A stretch of DNA of 56,818 bases from Sphingomonas sp. Lineage in GTDB: Bacteria; Pseudomonadota; Alphaproteobacteria; Sphingomonadales; Sphingomonadaceae. Location: contig JAFIGU010000067.1 of assembly GCA_017849555.1 (NCBI GenBank), positions 1-56,818 on the forward strand, given 5' to 3'. How positions within the stretch are numbered: the first letter of the stretch is position 1; every line of letters begins with the position of its first letter. The translations under genes and the position numbers were made by a program. Shown piece after piece: positions 7,550 through 16,059 of this stretch. The notes under the pieces were generated by a model. That model searched no databases. It was given only the letters and a program-made list of their open reading frames with translations, and was not told the DNA's origin.

Positions 7550-9844
7550 ATGATTCGCCAGCTATGCCTGACCAGCGCAGCCCTTGCCCTGGGGACCGCT
7601 ACCGCCGCCCGCGCCCAATCGGCACCCGATCCGCAAGCTCCCAACGCCGAAGCGTCCACCGACATCGTGGTGGTGGGGTCGCGCGGCACGCCGCGGCTGC
7701 GCACCGATACGCCGGCGCCGGTCGACGTGCTGAGCGGCGATACGCTGACCGATCAGGGGGCCGATAACCTCACTCGCGCTCTGTCGGCATTGTCGCCCTC
7801 GTTCAACTTCGTGCCGGCGGTCACCTCTCCCTCGGCGGCAGGGACGCGGCCGGCGACGCTGCGCGGCCTGACGCCGGATCAGGTGCTGGTGCTGGTCAAC
7901 GGCCATCGCCGCCACGCCGCCGCGGTCATCAACACCAATAACGGCGTCGGGCGTGGCACGGTGCCGGTCGATCTCAACACCATCCCGGCGTCGGCGATCG
8001 AGCGGATCGAGGTGCTGCGCGACGGTGCCGCCGCGCAATATGGCTCGGACGCGATCGCCGGCGTCATCAACGTCGTGCTGCGCAAGGATGCTGGCGGTGG
8101 CTTTACCTCGCTGCGCGGCGGCGCGACCGAGCGCGGCGACGGCGGCACGTTGGCGGCGGCCTCCCGCAACGGTTTCTCGATCGGCGACGGCGGTTTCCTC
8201 ACGGTGACATCGGAATTCCGCTCGCGCGCCCATACCAATGCCGCGGCGGTCGACCCACGCTTCGGCCGCGTCACACAGCGGCTCGGCGATCCCAGATCGA
8301 AGGATGCCAATCTCGCGCTCAATAGCGAGATCCCGCTCGGTGCCAATATCACCGCTTACGCCTTCGCCACCGCCGACGGCCGCTTCACCGAATCCACCCC
8401 GCTGTTCCGGCTGCCCAGTGTCTCGCCGGGCTTCTACCCCCAGGGTTTCCTGCCGATGATCCGCCAGCGGACGCTCGATCTGGGCGGCGCGGTCGGGCTG
8501 CGCGGCGCGATCGCCGGCTGGAACTGGGACCTCAGCGATACCATCGGCTACAACCGCGCCGACATTCGCGTCGCCAATTCGGTCAATACCTCGCTCGGCG
8601 CGGCGAGCCCGACCAGCTTCGACGGCGGCGGCCAGCGTTATACGCAGAACATCGCCAACCTGACCATCGACCGGAAGATTGACCTACTGGCAGGCGCGAA
8701 CCTCGCGATCGGTATCGAGCATCGCTACGAATGGTACAAGCTGCGCAAGGGCGAGCCCCTGTCCTATGCGGGCGCCGGCGCGCAGGGCTTTCCCGGTTAC
8801 AACCCGCCATCGCCGGTCCATGTCGATCGTCACGCCCTCAGCGCTTTTCTCGACGCGGAACTGAGCCTGCTTCCCGGTCTCGATCTGGGCGGCGCGGTGC
8901 GGTACGAGGATTATAGCGATTTCGGCAGCCGCACGATCTGGAAAGGCTCGCTGTTCTGGCGCGCGGCGCCGTTCGCGGCGTTGCGCGGCACGATCAGCAC
9001 GGGGTTTCGCGCGCCTTCGCTTCAACAGCAATATTTCTCGACCGTCACCAGCCAGCTGTCGAACGGCGTACTGGTCAATGTCGGCAATTTCGCGGTGCGC
9101 GATCCGGTGTCGAGGGCGCTCGGGGCTTCGCCGCTCAAGGCCGAGACGTCGCGCAATTATTCGGGCGGGATCGTGCTCACGCCGATGCGCCAGCTCGACC
9201 TGTCGATCGACATCTATCGCATCGACATCAAGAACCGCATCACCTTCAGCGAATCGCTGACCGGGCCGGCGGTGACCGCGATCCTGCTGGCGAACGGCAT
9301 CACCAACGCCTCGCAAGTGCGGTTCTTCACCAACGCCGCCGACACCCGGTCGGAAGGGATCGAGGCGACATTGCACTGGTCGGCGGGCAAGGCGTCGACC
9401 GGGCTGCTCGACCTCTCGCTCGGCTATGGCGGATTCCGCAACAAGCTGACCAGGCTGAGCACCAACAGCGTGCTGCCCAGCCTGCCGCTGCTCGGCACCA
9501 CCTCGATCGGCGTGCTGGTCGACTCGCAACCGCTCAGCAAGATCACCGCCAATGCCGGCGTCACCCTTGGGGCCTTCCACCTCAACGCCAATGCCGTCAA
9601 TTACGGGCCGTTCCGCGCGGCGCCGCTCGGCACGGTGCAGCGGTTCGGGCCAAAGACCCAGGTCGACCTGACGCTGGGCGTCGATGCCGGCAAGGGCACT
9701 CGGTTCGATCTCGGCGTGCTCAACCTCACCAATGTCTTTCCCGATCAGGTGATCGGCCAGACCGACGGCCGGCTCTATACCGAGGCCGGCGGGCTGAACT
9801 TCAACGGCCGCGAATTCTTCGCGCGTTTCTCGATCCGCTATTGA
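7550..9844 (+). CDS. TonB-dependent receptor (full length)
   Basis: The start is placed at MIRQLCLTSAALALG, preceded by a GAGGGGA ribosome site; the upstream ATG at 7484 lies in the operator cluster. The signal peptide ends near AARAQS. The plug domain follows (DIVVVGSRGTPRLRTDTPAPVDVLS, TLRGLTPDQVLVLVNGHRRH, IERIEVLRDGAAAQYGSDAIAGVINVV), then a barrel ending NGREFFARFSIRY. The 764-residue length is normal. The plug resembles the vitamin B12/iron-type TBDR group, but the substrate is unknown. It is divergent from the metallophosphoesterase-MFS operon, so a phosphorylated or phosphodiester substrate is plausible. Its 3' end lies 3 bp from that of the convergent LysR gene. Confidence 0.92.
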   Translation: MIRQLCLTSAALALGTATAARAQSAPDPQAPNAEASTDIVVVGSRGTPRLRTDTPAPVDVLSGDTLTDQGADNLTRALSALSPSFNFVPAVTSPSAAGTRPATLRGLTPDQVLVLVNGHRRHAAAVINTNNGVGRGTVPVDLNTIPASAIERIEVLRDGAAAQYGSDAIAGVINVVLRKDAGGGFTSLRGGATERGDGGTLAAASRNGFSIGDGGFLTVTSEFRSRAHTNAAAVDPRFGRVTQRLGDPRSKDANLALNSEIPLGANITAYAFATADGRFTESTPLFRLPSVSPGFYPQGFLPMIRQRTLDLGGAVGLRGAIAGWNWDLSDTIGYNRADIRVANSVNTSLGAASPTSFDGGGQRYTQNIANLTIDRKIDLLAGANLAIGIEHRYEWYKLRKGEPLSYAGAGAQGFPGYNPPSPVHVDRHALSAFLDAELSLLPGLDLGGAVRYEDYSDFGSRTIWKGSLFWRAAPFAALRGTISTGFRAPSLQQQYFSTVTSQLSNGVLVNVGNFAVRDPVSRALGASPLKAETSRNYSGGIVLTPMRQLDLSIDIYRIDIKNRITFSESLTGPAVTAILLANGITNASQVRFFTNAADTRSEGIEATLHWSAGKASTGLLDLSLGYGGFRNKLTRLSTNSVLPSLPLLGTTSIGVLVDSQPLSKITANAGVTLGAFHLNANAVNYGPFRAAPLGTVQRFGPKTQVDLTLGVDAGKGTRFDLGVLNLTNVFPDQVIGQTDGRLYTEAGGLNFNGREFFARFSIRY

Positions 9845-9847
9845 GAG

Positions 9848-10732
9848 TCAGGCGAGCTGCGGTGTCGCCGCGGCTTGCTCTTCCAGCCAATGCCATACCG
9901 CGCCGACCGGTCCACGCCGCTTGCGGTCGGGCGCGGCGGCGAGCTGATAGCCCCCCGGGAAACGCGCCACCGGCAGGCCGATCCGCTCCAGCCGCCCGGC
10001 CTCCAGGAAGGGCCAGACCGTCGGGCTGGAACCGATCGCAACGCCCAGCCCTTGCGAGGCGGTCTCATAGAGCGCGTGGATGAACTCGAATCGAGTCACT
10101 TGCCCGCTCGGCATCGGTCTTCCCGTGGACCGGGTCCACCAATCCCACAGATCGGTTGGCTGGGTCACCGACAGGAGCGGATAGCGATCGAGACCGTCCT
10201 CCGCGAACGCCCGGGCGATCTGCGGTGCCGCGACCGGCGTGGCGGCGACGTTGAGCAAGTCGACATGGTCGAGCCCGGTCAGATCGATATCGGTGAAGCA
10301 TATCCCGAGATCAGCTTCGCCGCTGCGCACCCCGCGGGCGCCACGATCGGTCTTGAGCGTCAGCGCGATATCCGGGTGCCGCGCGCGGAATTTCTCCAGC
10401 CGGGGGATCAGCCACCCGACCGCAAGCGAGTGCGACAGCGACAAGGTGACATCGCGGCGCCCGCGGTCGCCGACCTTTTCCGCGATGCGTCGGAGCTCGA
10501 GATAGGCGGGTTCCAGCTCCGCGAAGCAATCCTTGCCCGCGTCGGTCAGCCGCGCGCCGCCCGCGGTCCGCTCGAACAGCCGCGCTCCGACATGATCCGA
10601 AAAGGCCTGGATGCGGCGGGAGAAAGCTGCGGCGCTCAGCGCGCATCGATCGGCCGCGGCGCGAAACGTGGGGCCGCGCGCGCCCTCGATGAACGCCTCG
10701 ATCTGCTCAAGCCGAGGAAGGGATCGCCGCAT
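9848..10732 (-). CDS. LysR-family transcriptional regulator
   Basis: The 294-residue protein has an N-terminal winged helix-turn-helix: RLEQIEAFIEGARGPTFRAAADRCALSAAAFSRRIQAFSDHVGARLFER at residues 6-55. A substrate-binding domain fills the rest, beginning at about residue 90 (DVTLSLSHSLAVGWLIPRLEKFRARHPD). The effector-domain pattern is closest to the GcvA-like group. It sits tail to tail with the TBDR and is the only local regulator, so it may control the TBDR and the divergent transport operon. Confidence 0.88.
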   Translation of the reverse strand: MRRSLPRLEQIEAFIEGARGPTFRAAADRCALSAAAFSRRIQAFSDHVGARLFERTAGGARLTDAGKDCFAELEPAYLELRRIAEKVGDRGRRDVTLSLSHSLAVGWLIPRLEKFRARHPDIALTLKTDRGARGVRSGEADLGICFTDIDLTGLDHVDLLNVAATPVAAPQIARAFAEDGLDRYPLLSVTQPTDLWDWWTRSTGRPMPSGQVTRFEFIHALYETASQGLGVAIGSSPTVWPFLEAGRLERIGLPVARFPGGYQLAAAPDRKRRGPVGAVWHWLEEQAAATPQLA

Positions 10733-11344
10733 ACCGGCAAGCCTATATCACTTGCGTGACAGTTGAGGGACGTTCCCTGGTTAGGAGCTGGCAGTACGCT
10801 TCCGGCCGATAGGAGTGGCTGGCCAAGGGCACAGAGGCGTCGCGGGCGCCCTGAGGCCTGGTCGCAGAGCCTCCATTTTGCCCGTCGCTGCCAAGAGGAC
10901 GCGCAGGTACGCGGTCAACACCGGCGAGCATATCTTCATGACGATCAACGGCCAGGGCGCACAAGTGTATCAGGCGCTTGCGGATAATGCGTCCGGCACC
11001 ACGATCACGGCTGTCGGCAGCGAAGGAGCCGGCGCACGCTCCACGTCATCGCGTGGCAGGCGGCGCTCGGATTTGGCAGCGCTGCACGGGACTCGACTGG
11101 GAAAATACCTCTCAGAGCACCGACCGCTTCGCGATCGCGCCTTATTGGGGCGGTGGCATTGCCGGCCCGACCGCAAACAAGGGGCCGGCAGACATGAACA
11201 CTTACGACACCAACGCACGCCCCTCTCAAGATCAAATTGCCATACTGCGCGGCAGGTAGCGACACCGTGCATGTCAGCTTCGCGGAACCGCGGCGATGAC
11301 AAGTAAAGGCGTGGAACGGGGCGGCACGGGTAGATGGCAGTCTC
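10733..11344. other. 612-bp stretch without a convincing intact gene; possible gene remnant
   Basis: No single frame reads as a normal protein. Protein-like pieces appear in different frames of the + strand: RYAVNTGEHIFMTINGQGAQ near 10905-10965 in frame 3, a short HVIAWQAALGFGSAA piece near 11042 in frame 2, and RFAIAPYWGGGIAGPTANKG near 11125-11185 in frame 1. This is what a frameshifted relic of a small secreted protein could look like, but I do not recognise the family. The left end contains the LysR promoter. Confidence 0.25.
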
Positions 11345-11713
11345 TCAGCTACCTTTGCGAAGCCGGCTGGGCCAACCCACGCGCACGAGCGTCTCGTCGG
11401 GGCCGTTCAGAGCGAACTCATACATGCCCCAGGGCTTGTCGCCAGCGCCTTCTCGCTCGATGATCTCGTCCGCAAAGACGGCGGCCAGGGCGTCGACATT
11501 CTCGCGATAGAGGTATAGCCCAAAGGGGTTTCTCCCCGGCGTCAGCCAGCCAGGAACGGCGGGATTGAGGTGGATATCTCCCCCATGCCCATCGCTCAGC
11601 ATCCGGTAGTCGTCGGGGCATCCATCATCGCGCGTGAAGCCCAGACGCTCGAAAAAGCGCTGCGCCGCATCGAGATCGTTGCAAGGCAGGATCGCCGTCA
11701 TTCGCTGCAGCAT
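11345..11713 (-). CDS. VOC-family (glyoxalase/bleomycin-resistance-like) protein
   Basis: The 122-residue protein has the paired beta-alpha-beta-beta-beta pattern of the vicinal oxygen chelate fold: MTAILPCNDLDAAQRFFERLGF, then GGDIHLNPAVPGW, GLYLYRENVDALAAVF, and WGMYEFALNGPDETLVRVGWP at the end. The last part resembles antibiotic-binding (bleomycin-resistance) members. The start is MLQRM at 11713 with GGAGA eight bases upstream; ATG 11701 is an alternative. The specific ligand is unknown. It is divergent from a MarR regulator that is coupled to a second VOC gene. Confidence 0.8.
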   Translation of the reverse strand: MLQRMTAILPCNDLDAAQRFFERLGFTRDDGCPDDYRMLSDGHGGDIHLNPAVPGWLTPGRNPFGLYLYRENVDALAAVFADEIIEREGAGDKPWGMYEFALNGPDETLVRVGWPSRLRKGS

Positions 11714-11770
11714 CGGCCGGTCTCCAAGCGTTCTGCCATCACCAAACACTCAGTTGACGGCCGCATAATA

Positions 11771-11785
11771 ATACGCAATGCGTAT
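11771..11785. promoter_or_regulatory. Candidate MarR operator (15-bp perfect dyad)
   Basis: ATACGCA and TGCGTAT form a perfect 7-bp inverted repeat around a single A. It ends 3 bp before the MarR start codon and lies in the divergent spacer to the VOC gene. MarR proteins commonly bind such 15-20 bp dyads and repress their own gene and a divergent partner. Confidence 0.55.
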
Positions 11786-11788
11786 GAA

Positions 11789-12244
11789 ATGACAAGCGGA
11801 GACGATCGTGAGAGCAGCGAAGCCCGGATCGTTCGAGCAGTGTTGCGGCTGGCGCGTCGACTACGCGGCCCCGCGTTCGATGGAGAGGTAACAGGCAGCG
11901 GTCTGGCGTTGCTCGCATCGCTGCATCGAGCGGGGCCGATGAGTGCGGCGGCGCTGGCGCGCAGCGAGGGCTTGCAGCCGCAGTCGCTCAGTCGCCTGCT
12001 GGCCCGGCTGGAAGCCGACATGCTGATCGATCGGCCGATCGATCCAGTGGATCGACGCCGGCAACAGATCGCCCTCACGCCTGCTGGCACGGCGGCTTTG
12101 AAGCGGGCGATGACTCGCCGTCGCGCATGGCTCAGGGATGCCATGTCCCGCCAACTGAACGATGCCGATCGTCGGGCGTTGCTGGCGGCGACCGACGTGA
12201 TGCTCCGGCTCGCCGGTCACGCGGGGGAAGATGGTCATGAATGA
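11789..12244 (+). CDS. MarR-family transcriptional regulator
   Basis: The start is taken at MTSGDDRESSE because upstream in-frame sequence overlaps the divergent VOC gene and the dyad operator. The 151-residue product has the winged helix-turn-helix of the family: LALLASLHRAGPMSAAALAR, GLQPQSLSRLLARLEADMLI, then the wing DPVDRRRQQIALTPAGTAAL. Flanking helices form the dimer interface. MarR proteins usually sense aromatic or phenolic compounds and derepress detoxification genes. The downstream VOC gene overlaps its 3' end by 8 bp, so the two are cotranscribed. Confidence 0.88.
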   Translation: MTSGDDRESSEARIVRAVLRLARRLRGPAFDGEVTGSGLALLASLHRAGPMSAAALARSEGLQPQSLSRLLARLEADMLIDRPIDPVDRRRQQIALTPAGTAALKRAMTRRRAWLRDAMSRQLNDADRRALLAATDVMLRLAGHAGEDGHE

Positions 12245-12620
12245 GGAACCCATCCTGATCGCGGCCGAGCCCCAGCTTTTCGTACCGGAATTGAGTGCGG
12301 CCTGCGCCTTCTATGTCGATCGCCTCGGCTTTACGCTCATGTTCATGCACGGCGATCCGCCTTTCTACGCGCAGGTCAGGCGGGGCGGCGCTTGCTTAAA
12401 CCTGCGGCACACAGACGGCGAGGTGTTCGCGCACGGCTTCCGCGACCGGGAAGCCGACGCGCTTTCGGCGACCGTAACGGTTCAGGGTATCGAGGCGCTG
12501 GCCCGAGCCTTCGACGCCGCCGGTGTCGAATGGCACCAGCGCCTCAAGCGTGAAATATGGGGCGCGCAAACCTTCATCCTCCGCGATCCCGGCGGCAACC
12601 TCATCGCTTTTGCCGAATAG
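12237..12620 (+). CDS. VOC-family (glyoxalase/bleomycin-resistance-like) protein
   Basis: The 127-residue product is a VOC protein: LFVPELSAACAFYVDRLGFTLMFMHGDPPFYAQVRRGGACLNLRHTD in the first half, and VTVQGIEALARAFDAAGVEW with QTFILRDPGGNLIAFAE in the second. The C-terminal R-D-P-x-G-N motif is classic for the family and its final Glu is a possible metal ligand. The ATG at 12237 lies 6 bp after a GGGGGAAG ribosome site. It overlaps the MarR gene, implying control by that regulator and a role in binding or modifying a toxic small molecule. Confidence 0.85.
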   Translation: MNEEPILIAAEPQLFVPELSAACAFYVDRLGFTLMFMHGDPPFYAQVRRGGACLNLRHTDGEVFAHGFRDREADALSATVTVQGIEALARAFDAAGVEWHQRLKREIWGAQTFILRDPGGNLIAFAE

Positions 12621-12842
12621 CCGGCACGCGTCGCGCGGATATAGCAGGCCAGCATCGCGAGATCGACGGCAAGGCTGGCGCCGAAGCGTCCCAGCTTGTC
12701 CAACGCTTTTCGCGATGCGGGACGGCTCGCCACGACAAAATTCTGCCCAATTACTGTCGTTTGCTCGCGCCTGCGCAATAAGCGCGACACTGCCGAGACG
12801 CGCAATGGCCGAGCACCCTGGTTCGCAGCAGAGTTCGTCGTC

Positions 12843-14006
12843 GTGAAGGCCGCATTGTTCGCGGCGTTGGGCCTCATGCTCGGCGCCGCGGCGCCCGCGG
12901 CCGCCGACGCGCCGGCCATCGAGCCGACTTTCTGGCTTCCCGATGCCGGATCGGGCTGGATCAACTTCGATCCGGGCGATGGCGGCCAGGTCGTCATTCC
13001 GGTCGTCGTCAACGGCCAGCCGGCACGCGCACTGGTCGATACCGGCTTCGATCAGCTGGTGCTGAGCAAGGCGTTCGCCGATGCGCACCATCTCGCGTTA
13101 ACGCCGTTGAACAAGCCGATCGGGTTCGGCGGCGCGTCGCAAACATACGCGACGCCCGGCATATCGCTCGATATCGGCGCGATGCGGACGACCCGCCCCG
13201 GCGCGTTGGTCGTGACCGATTTCGACAATGTGAGGAACGCTGGCCTCAACTTCGACGCGGTGATCGGTCTTGCGTTGCTGGCCAGGCTCGAATGGCAGCT
13301 CGACGAGGATCATCACCGCTTTCGTTTCTTGCCCAGTCACGCCGAGCCGATCGTCGGCGGGACGCCGGTTCGGTTAGGGCCCCGCGGTTCGCGTCTCGTC
13401 ACCACGATCGGCGTGAACGGCGCGCCGCTCGCCTCCGCGATGATCGACCTGGGAAGCGATGACGAGGTGAGCGTGCCCCCCGCGGTGATGCAGCAGGCGA
13501 AAGTGCATGTCGACACCGACCTGATGGCGGCGGGCGCGGGGGGCGCGGTCGTCGAGCCGGTCGGGCGACTGGGTTCGCTGACCATCGGCGGCCTGCAGGT
13601 CGAAGGCGCCCATGCGACGAGCGACGCCGGCTGGTTTCCCGGAGACGACATCAAGGCCTTGATCGGCATGGGCATATTGCAGCGCTACGACCTGACGGTC
13701 GACGTCCCGGCCGGTATGATGAAGCTGACCGCCCGGACCACGCCGGCGATACCCAGACCCAAATCGACCTCGGGCGTCCAGGGGGCCTATGCGGACGGCC
13801 GGTTGCTGATCGCCCATGTCATGAAGAATTCGCCCGCCGAGGCCGCCGGGCTGAAAGCGGGGGACGCGATCTGCGCGCTCGACGACAAGCCGATGTCGCA
13901 GCAACTGGTCGACCAGCATTGGGGTCGCGCGGCGCCCGGCACGCGATACGCCGTCAGGCTGTGCGACGGAACGGCACGGCAACTCGTGCTGCGCGACTTC
14001 TACTGA
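12843..14006 (+). CDS. Exported retropepsin-like aspartyl protease with C-terminal PDZ domain
   Basis: A GTG start at 12843 gives a clean signal peptide (KAALFAALGLMLGAAAPAAA) and a 387-residue product; the longer frame to 12696 has no family sequence. Two pepsin-like half-domains are visible: ARALVDTGFDQLVLS with the catalytic D-T-G, and ASAMIDLGSDDEVSVP with D-L-G in the second half. After these, GAYADGRLLIAHVMKNSPAEAAGLKAGDAICALDD is a PDZ domain. Such aspartyl protease-PDZ proteins are common in sphingomonads and their targets are largely unknown. It appears monocistronic. Confidence 0.82.
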   Translation: MKAALFAALGLMLGAAAPAAADAPAIEPTFWLPDAGSGWINFDPGDGGQVVIPVVVNGQPARALVDTGFDQLVLSKAFADAHHLALTPLNKPIGFGGASQTYATPGISLDIGAMRTTRPGALVVTDFDNVRNAGLNFDAVIGLALLARLEWQLDEDHHRFRFLPSHAEPIVGGTPVRLGPRGSRLVTTIGVNGAPLASAMIDLGSDDEVSVPPAVMQQAKVHVDTDLMAAGAGGAVVEPVGRLGSLTIGGLQVEGAHATSDAGWFPGDDIKALIGMGILQRYDLTVDVPAGMMKLTARTTPAIPRPKSTSGVQGAYADGRLLIAHVMKNSPAEAAGLKAGDAICALDDKPMSQQLVDQHWGRAAPGTRYAVRLCDGTARQLVLRDFY

Positions 14007-14176
14007 GCTGCAGCCGACGAAGGCGAGGAGCGATCGCCTCGCACGGTGGGTGAAGACTCAGCGGGATTGTGCGAGGAAGCCCGACCAACCTGGGGCGGGA
14101 AGGGGGGAGGGGGGAAACAACCGGCTGTTCGCCGTGGATTGCATGCACGGCACGCAGGTCGGCGACCCGGTAAGGC

Positions 14177-15244
14177 TCAGATTACCTTGCTCGGTTCACG
14201 GACCGGAAGCCGGCTTATGCTGTGTCCCGTGGCTGCTTCGGCTGCGCGACGCAGCATAGCCGGGTCCGACATGCCCTGACGGTCGAGCCGAGGCGTATAG
14301 GGGGCTTCCAGCCGTGCTGCCTCGTCGTCGGTGAGGCTGATCGATAGCGAGGCCACAGCATCGTCGATATGTTTTTCCTTGAGCGCCCCCACAATCGGCG
14401 CCGCCACCACAGGATTGCGACGCAGCCAGGCAAGCGCAATCATTGCCCGGCTGACGCCCCGTTCTTCCGCAATGGTCCCCACCGCCTCGATAATCAGCTT
14501 GTCGCTGTCGGCGGTGGCCGCACCCAGATTATAGGCCGCTTCGGTTTCCGCCCTTGCGGTGGTCGCTCCCCACGGCCGGGCCAGCCGGCCACGGTTGAGT
14601 GGGCTGTAGATGATGGTCTGCACCCCTTCGTCGATGCACAGCGCGTGCATTTCGCGTTCTTCTTCACGGTCGAGAAGATTGTAGCTATCCTGCATCGACA
14701 CGAAGCGAGCCCAGCCGTTGGACTTCTGCAGGTGCAGCGCTTTGCCGAATTCCCAAGCCATCATCGACGATGCACCGAGGTACCGGACCTTACCGGCCTT
14801 GACGACATCGTTCAGGGCCTCGAGCGTTTCCTCCCACGGGGTGGTCGTGTCGCGACGATGGATTTGATAGAGGTCGATATAGTCGGTGCCGAGGCGTTTG
14901 AGGCTCATATCGACTTCGGTCATGATCGCCTTGCGCGACAGCCCTATGCTATTGGGCCCATCGCGCATCGGCGCGCTGATCTTGGTGGCGATCACGACGT
15001 TTTCGCGGTGCGCAAAGTCCTTCAGTGACCGCCCGAGAATCTCCTCGCTGGAGCCATTCGAATATAAATTGGCGGTGTCGAAGAAATTGATGCCCGCCTC
15101 AAGCGCGTGGCGAATGAGACGTCGACTTGCTTCCTCGTCGAGCGACCAGGAAGGGTAACCGCGTGACGGCTCTCCGAATCCCATGCAGCCAATGCAGATA
15201 GGCGAAATATCGAGGCCCGTCCGGCCGAGCTTGGCATATTGCAT
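14177..15244 (-). CDS. Aldo/keto reductase
   Basis: The 355-residue product starts at MQYAKLGRTGLDIS, 6 bp after GGAG; the frame's earlier ATG at 15304 falls inside an operator. The aldo/keto reductase tetrad is present: Asp and Tyr in FFDTANLYSNG, Lys in VVIATKIS, His in DLYQIHRRD. The NADPH-binding end is GALKEKHIDDAVAS. It resembles the YajO/general oxidoreductase branch, which reduces aldehydes and ketones. It is divergent from a TetR gene with two palindromic operators between them, so it is probably induced by a reactive carbonyl or similar ligand. Confidence 0.9.
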   Translation of the reverse strand: MQYAKLGRTGLDISPICIGCMGFGEPSRGYPSWSLDEEASRRLIRHALEAGINFFDTANLYSNGSSEEILGRSLKDFAHRENVVIATKISAPMRDGPNSIGLSRKAIMTEVDMSLKRLGTDYIDLYQIHRRDTTTPWEETLEALNDVVKAGKVRYLGASSMMAWEFGKALHLQKSNGWARFVSMQDSYNLLDREEEREMHALCIDEGVQTIIYSPLNRGRLARPWGATTARAETEAAYNLGAATADSDKLIIEAVGTIAEERGVSRAMIALAWLRRNPVVAAPIVGALKEKHIDDAVASLSISLTDDEAARLEAPYTPRLDRQGMSDPAMLRRAAEAATGHSISRLPVREPSKVI

Positions 15245-15269
15245 GTCCATCTCCGCATACGCTATATTT

Positions 15270-15313
15270 GGACAATTGTCCGCTTGCTGTTCCGTAACGG
15301 ACAATTGTCCGTT
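15270..15313. promoter_or_regulatory. Twin palindromic TetR operators
   Basis: Two copies of the palindrome GGACAATTGTCC occur at 15270-15281 and 15299-15310. The second extends to a perfect 18-bp palindrome, AACGGACAATTGTCCGTT (15296-15313). The centres are 29 bp apart, close to three helical turns, which suits two TetR dimers on one DNA face. They cover the space between the divergent aldo/keto reductase and TetR start codons. Confidence 0.75.
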
Positions 15314-15328
15314 TAGTCAAGGGGCGAT

Positions 15329-15889
15329 ATGGCCGTGAAGGAGGATGGATTGCGTGCAGACGCCCGCGCCAACCGTGATCGCATACTCGAGGTGGCACGT
15401 GAGGCGCTGACCGCCGATCCCGAAACGCCGCTCAGCGCTATCGGCAAGGCGGCCGGCGTTGGGCAAGGCACACTCTATCGCCACTTCCCGACGCGGGAAG
15501 CTCTGGCGCTGGCCATGTATCGCAAGGAGATCAGCGCCGTTGTGGCGCTCGCGTCCACATTGTTGGAAGCGCATCCGCCGCTTGAGGCGTTTCGCTTATG
15601 GTGTGCCCAGTTGGCGGATTCCAGTGCGATGAAGCGCGGCGTGGCGAGACTTCTGCAGGGAGCCACGTCCGAGGATGACAAGCGCGAGACCTATCAGCAG
15701 ATGGTGTCGGCGGTGCGGTCGCTCCTCACTGCATGTGAGGGCGTGGGCGCGATTGATCGCGGTGCCAATGCCGACGATGTTTTGATGCTTCTCGGCGTAC
15801 TTTGGCAGCTTCCTTCCCATCCCGGGAGGGATGCTCAGTCGGCGAGGATAATTGCGCTCATCTTGAGGGGGTTGGGCGCCAAAGACTAG
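15329..15889 (+). CDS. TetR-family transcriptional regulator
   Basis: The 186-residue protein begins with a TetR DNA-binding domain: RDRILEVAREALTADPETPLSAIGKAAGVGQGTLYRHFPTREALALAMY. The TLYRHF recognition-helix end is diagnostic. The remaining alpha-helical domain binds an unknown ligand and forms the dimer. It lies 15 bp after an 18-bp palindrome and is divergent from an aldo/keto reductase, a standard autoregulated repressor arrangement. Confidence 0.9.
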   Translation: MAVKEDGLRADARANRDRILEVAREALTADPETPLSAIGKAAGVGQGTLYRHFPTREALALAMYRKEISAVVALASTLLEAHPPLEAFRLWCAQLADSSAMKRGVARLLQGATSEDDKRETYQQMVSAVRSLLTACEGVGAIDRGANADDVLMLLGVLWQLPSHPGRDAQSARIIALILRGLGAKD

Positions 15890-16059
15890 CTATGGCCGTG
15901 CGGCTCATTGCCATCAAAGCGAGAGGGAATGCGAGATCGCGCGCGAGGCTACCTCTCAGTCGTTTTCGACATGAATTGGCTGCCGGCCGATGCGACGGCG
16001 GACTTGTCGAAGAGTGGCCATGAGGGAGATCACAGGAACGTCGCGCTCGGCTGTGCGTC

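Noticed and set aside
14094..14120. G-rich run that could be a G-quadruplex or repeat
   Set aside because: Irregular run with no repeat unit and no conserved position relative to a promoter; too weak to report.
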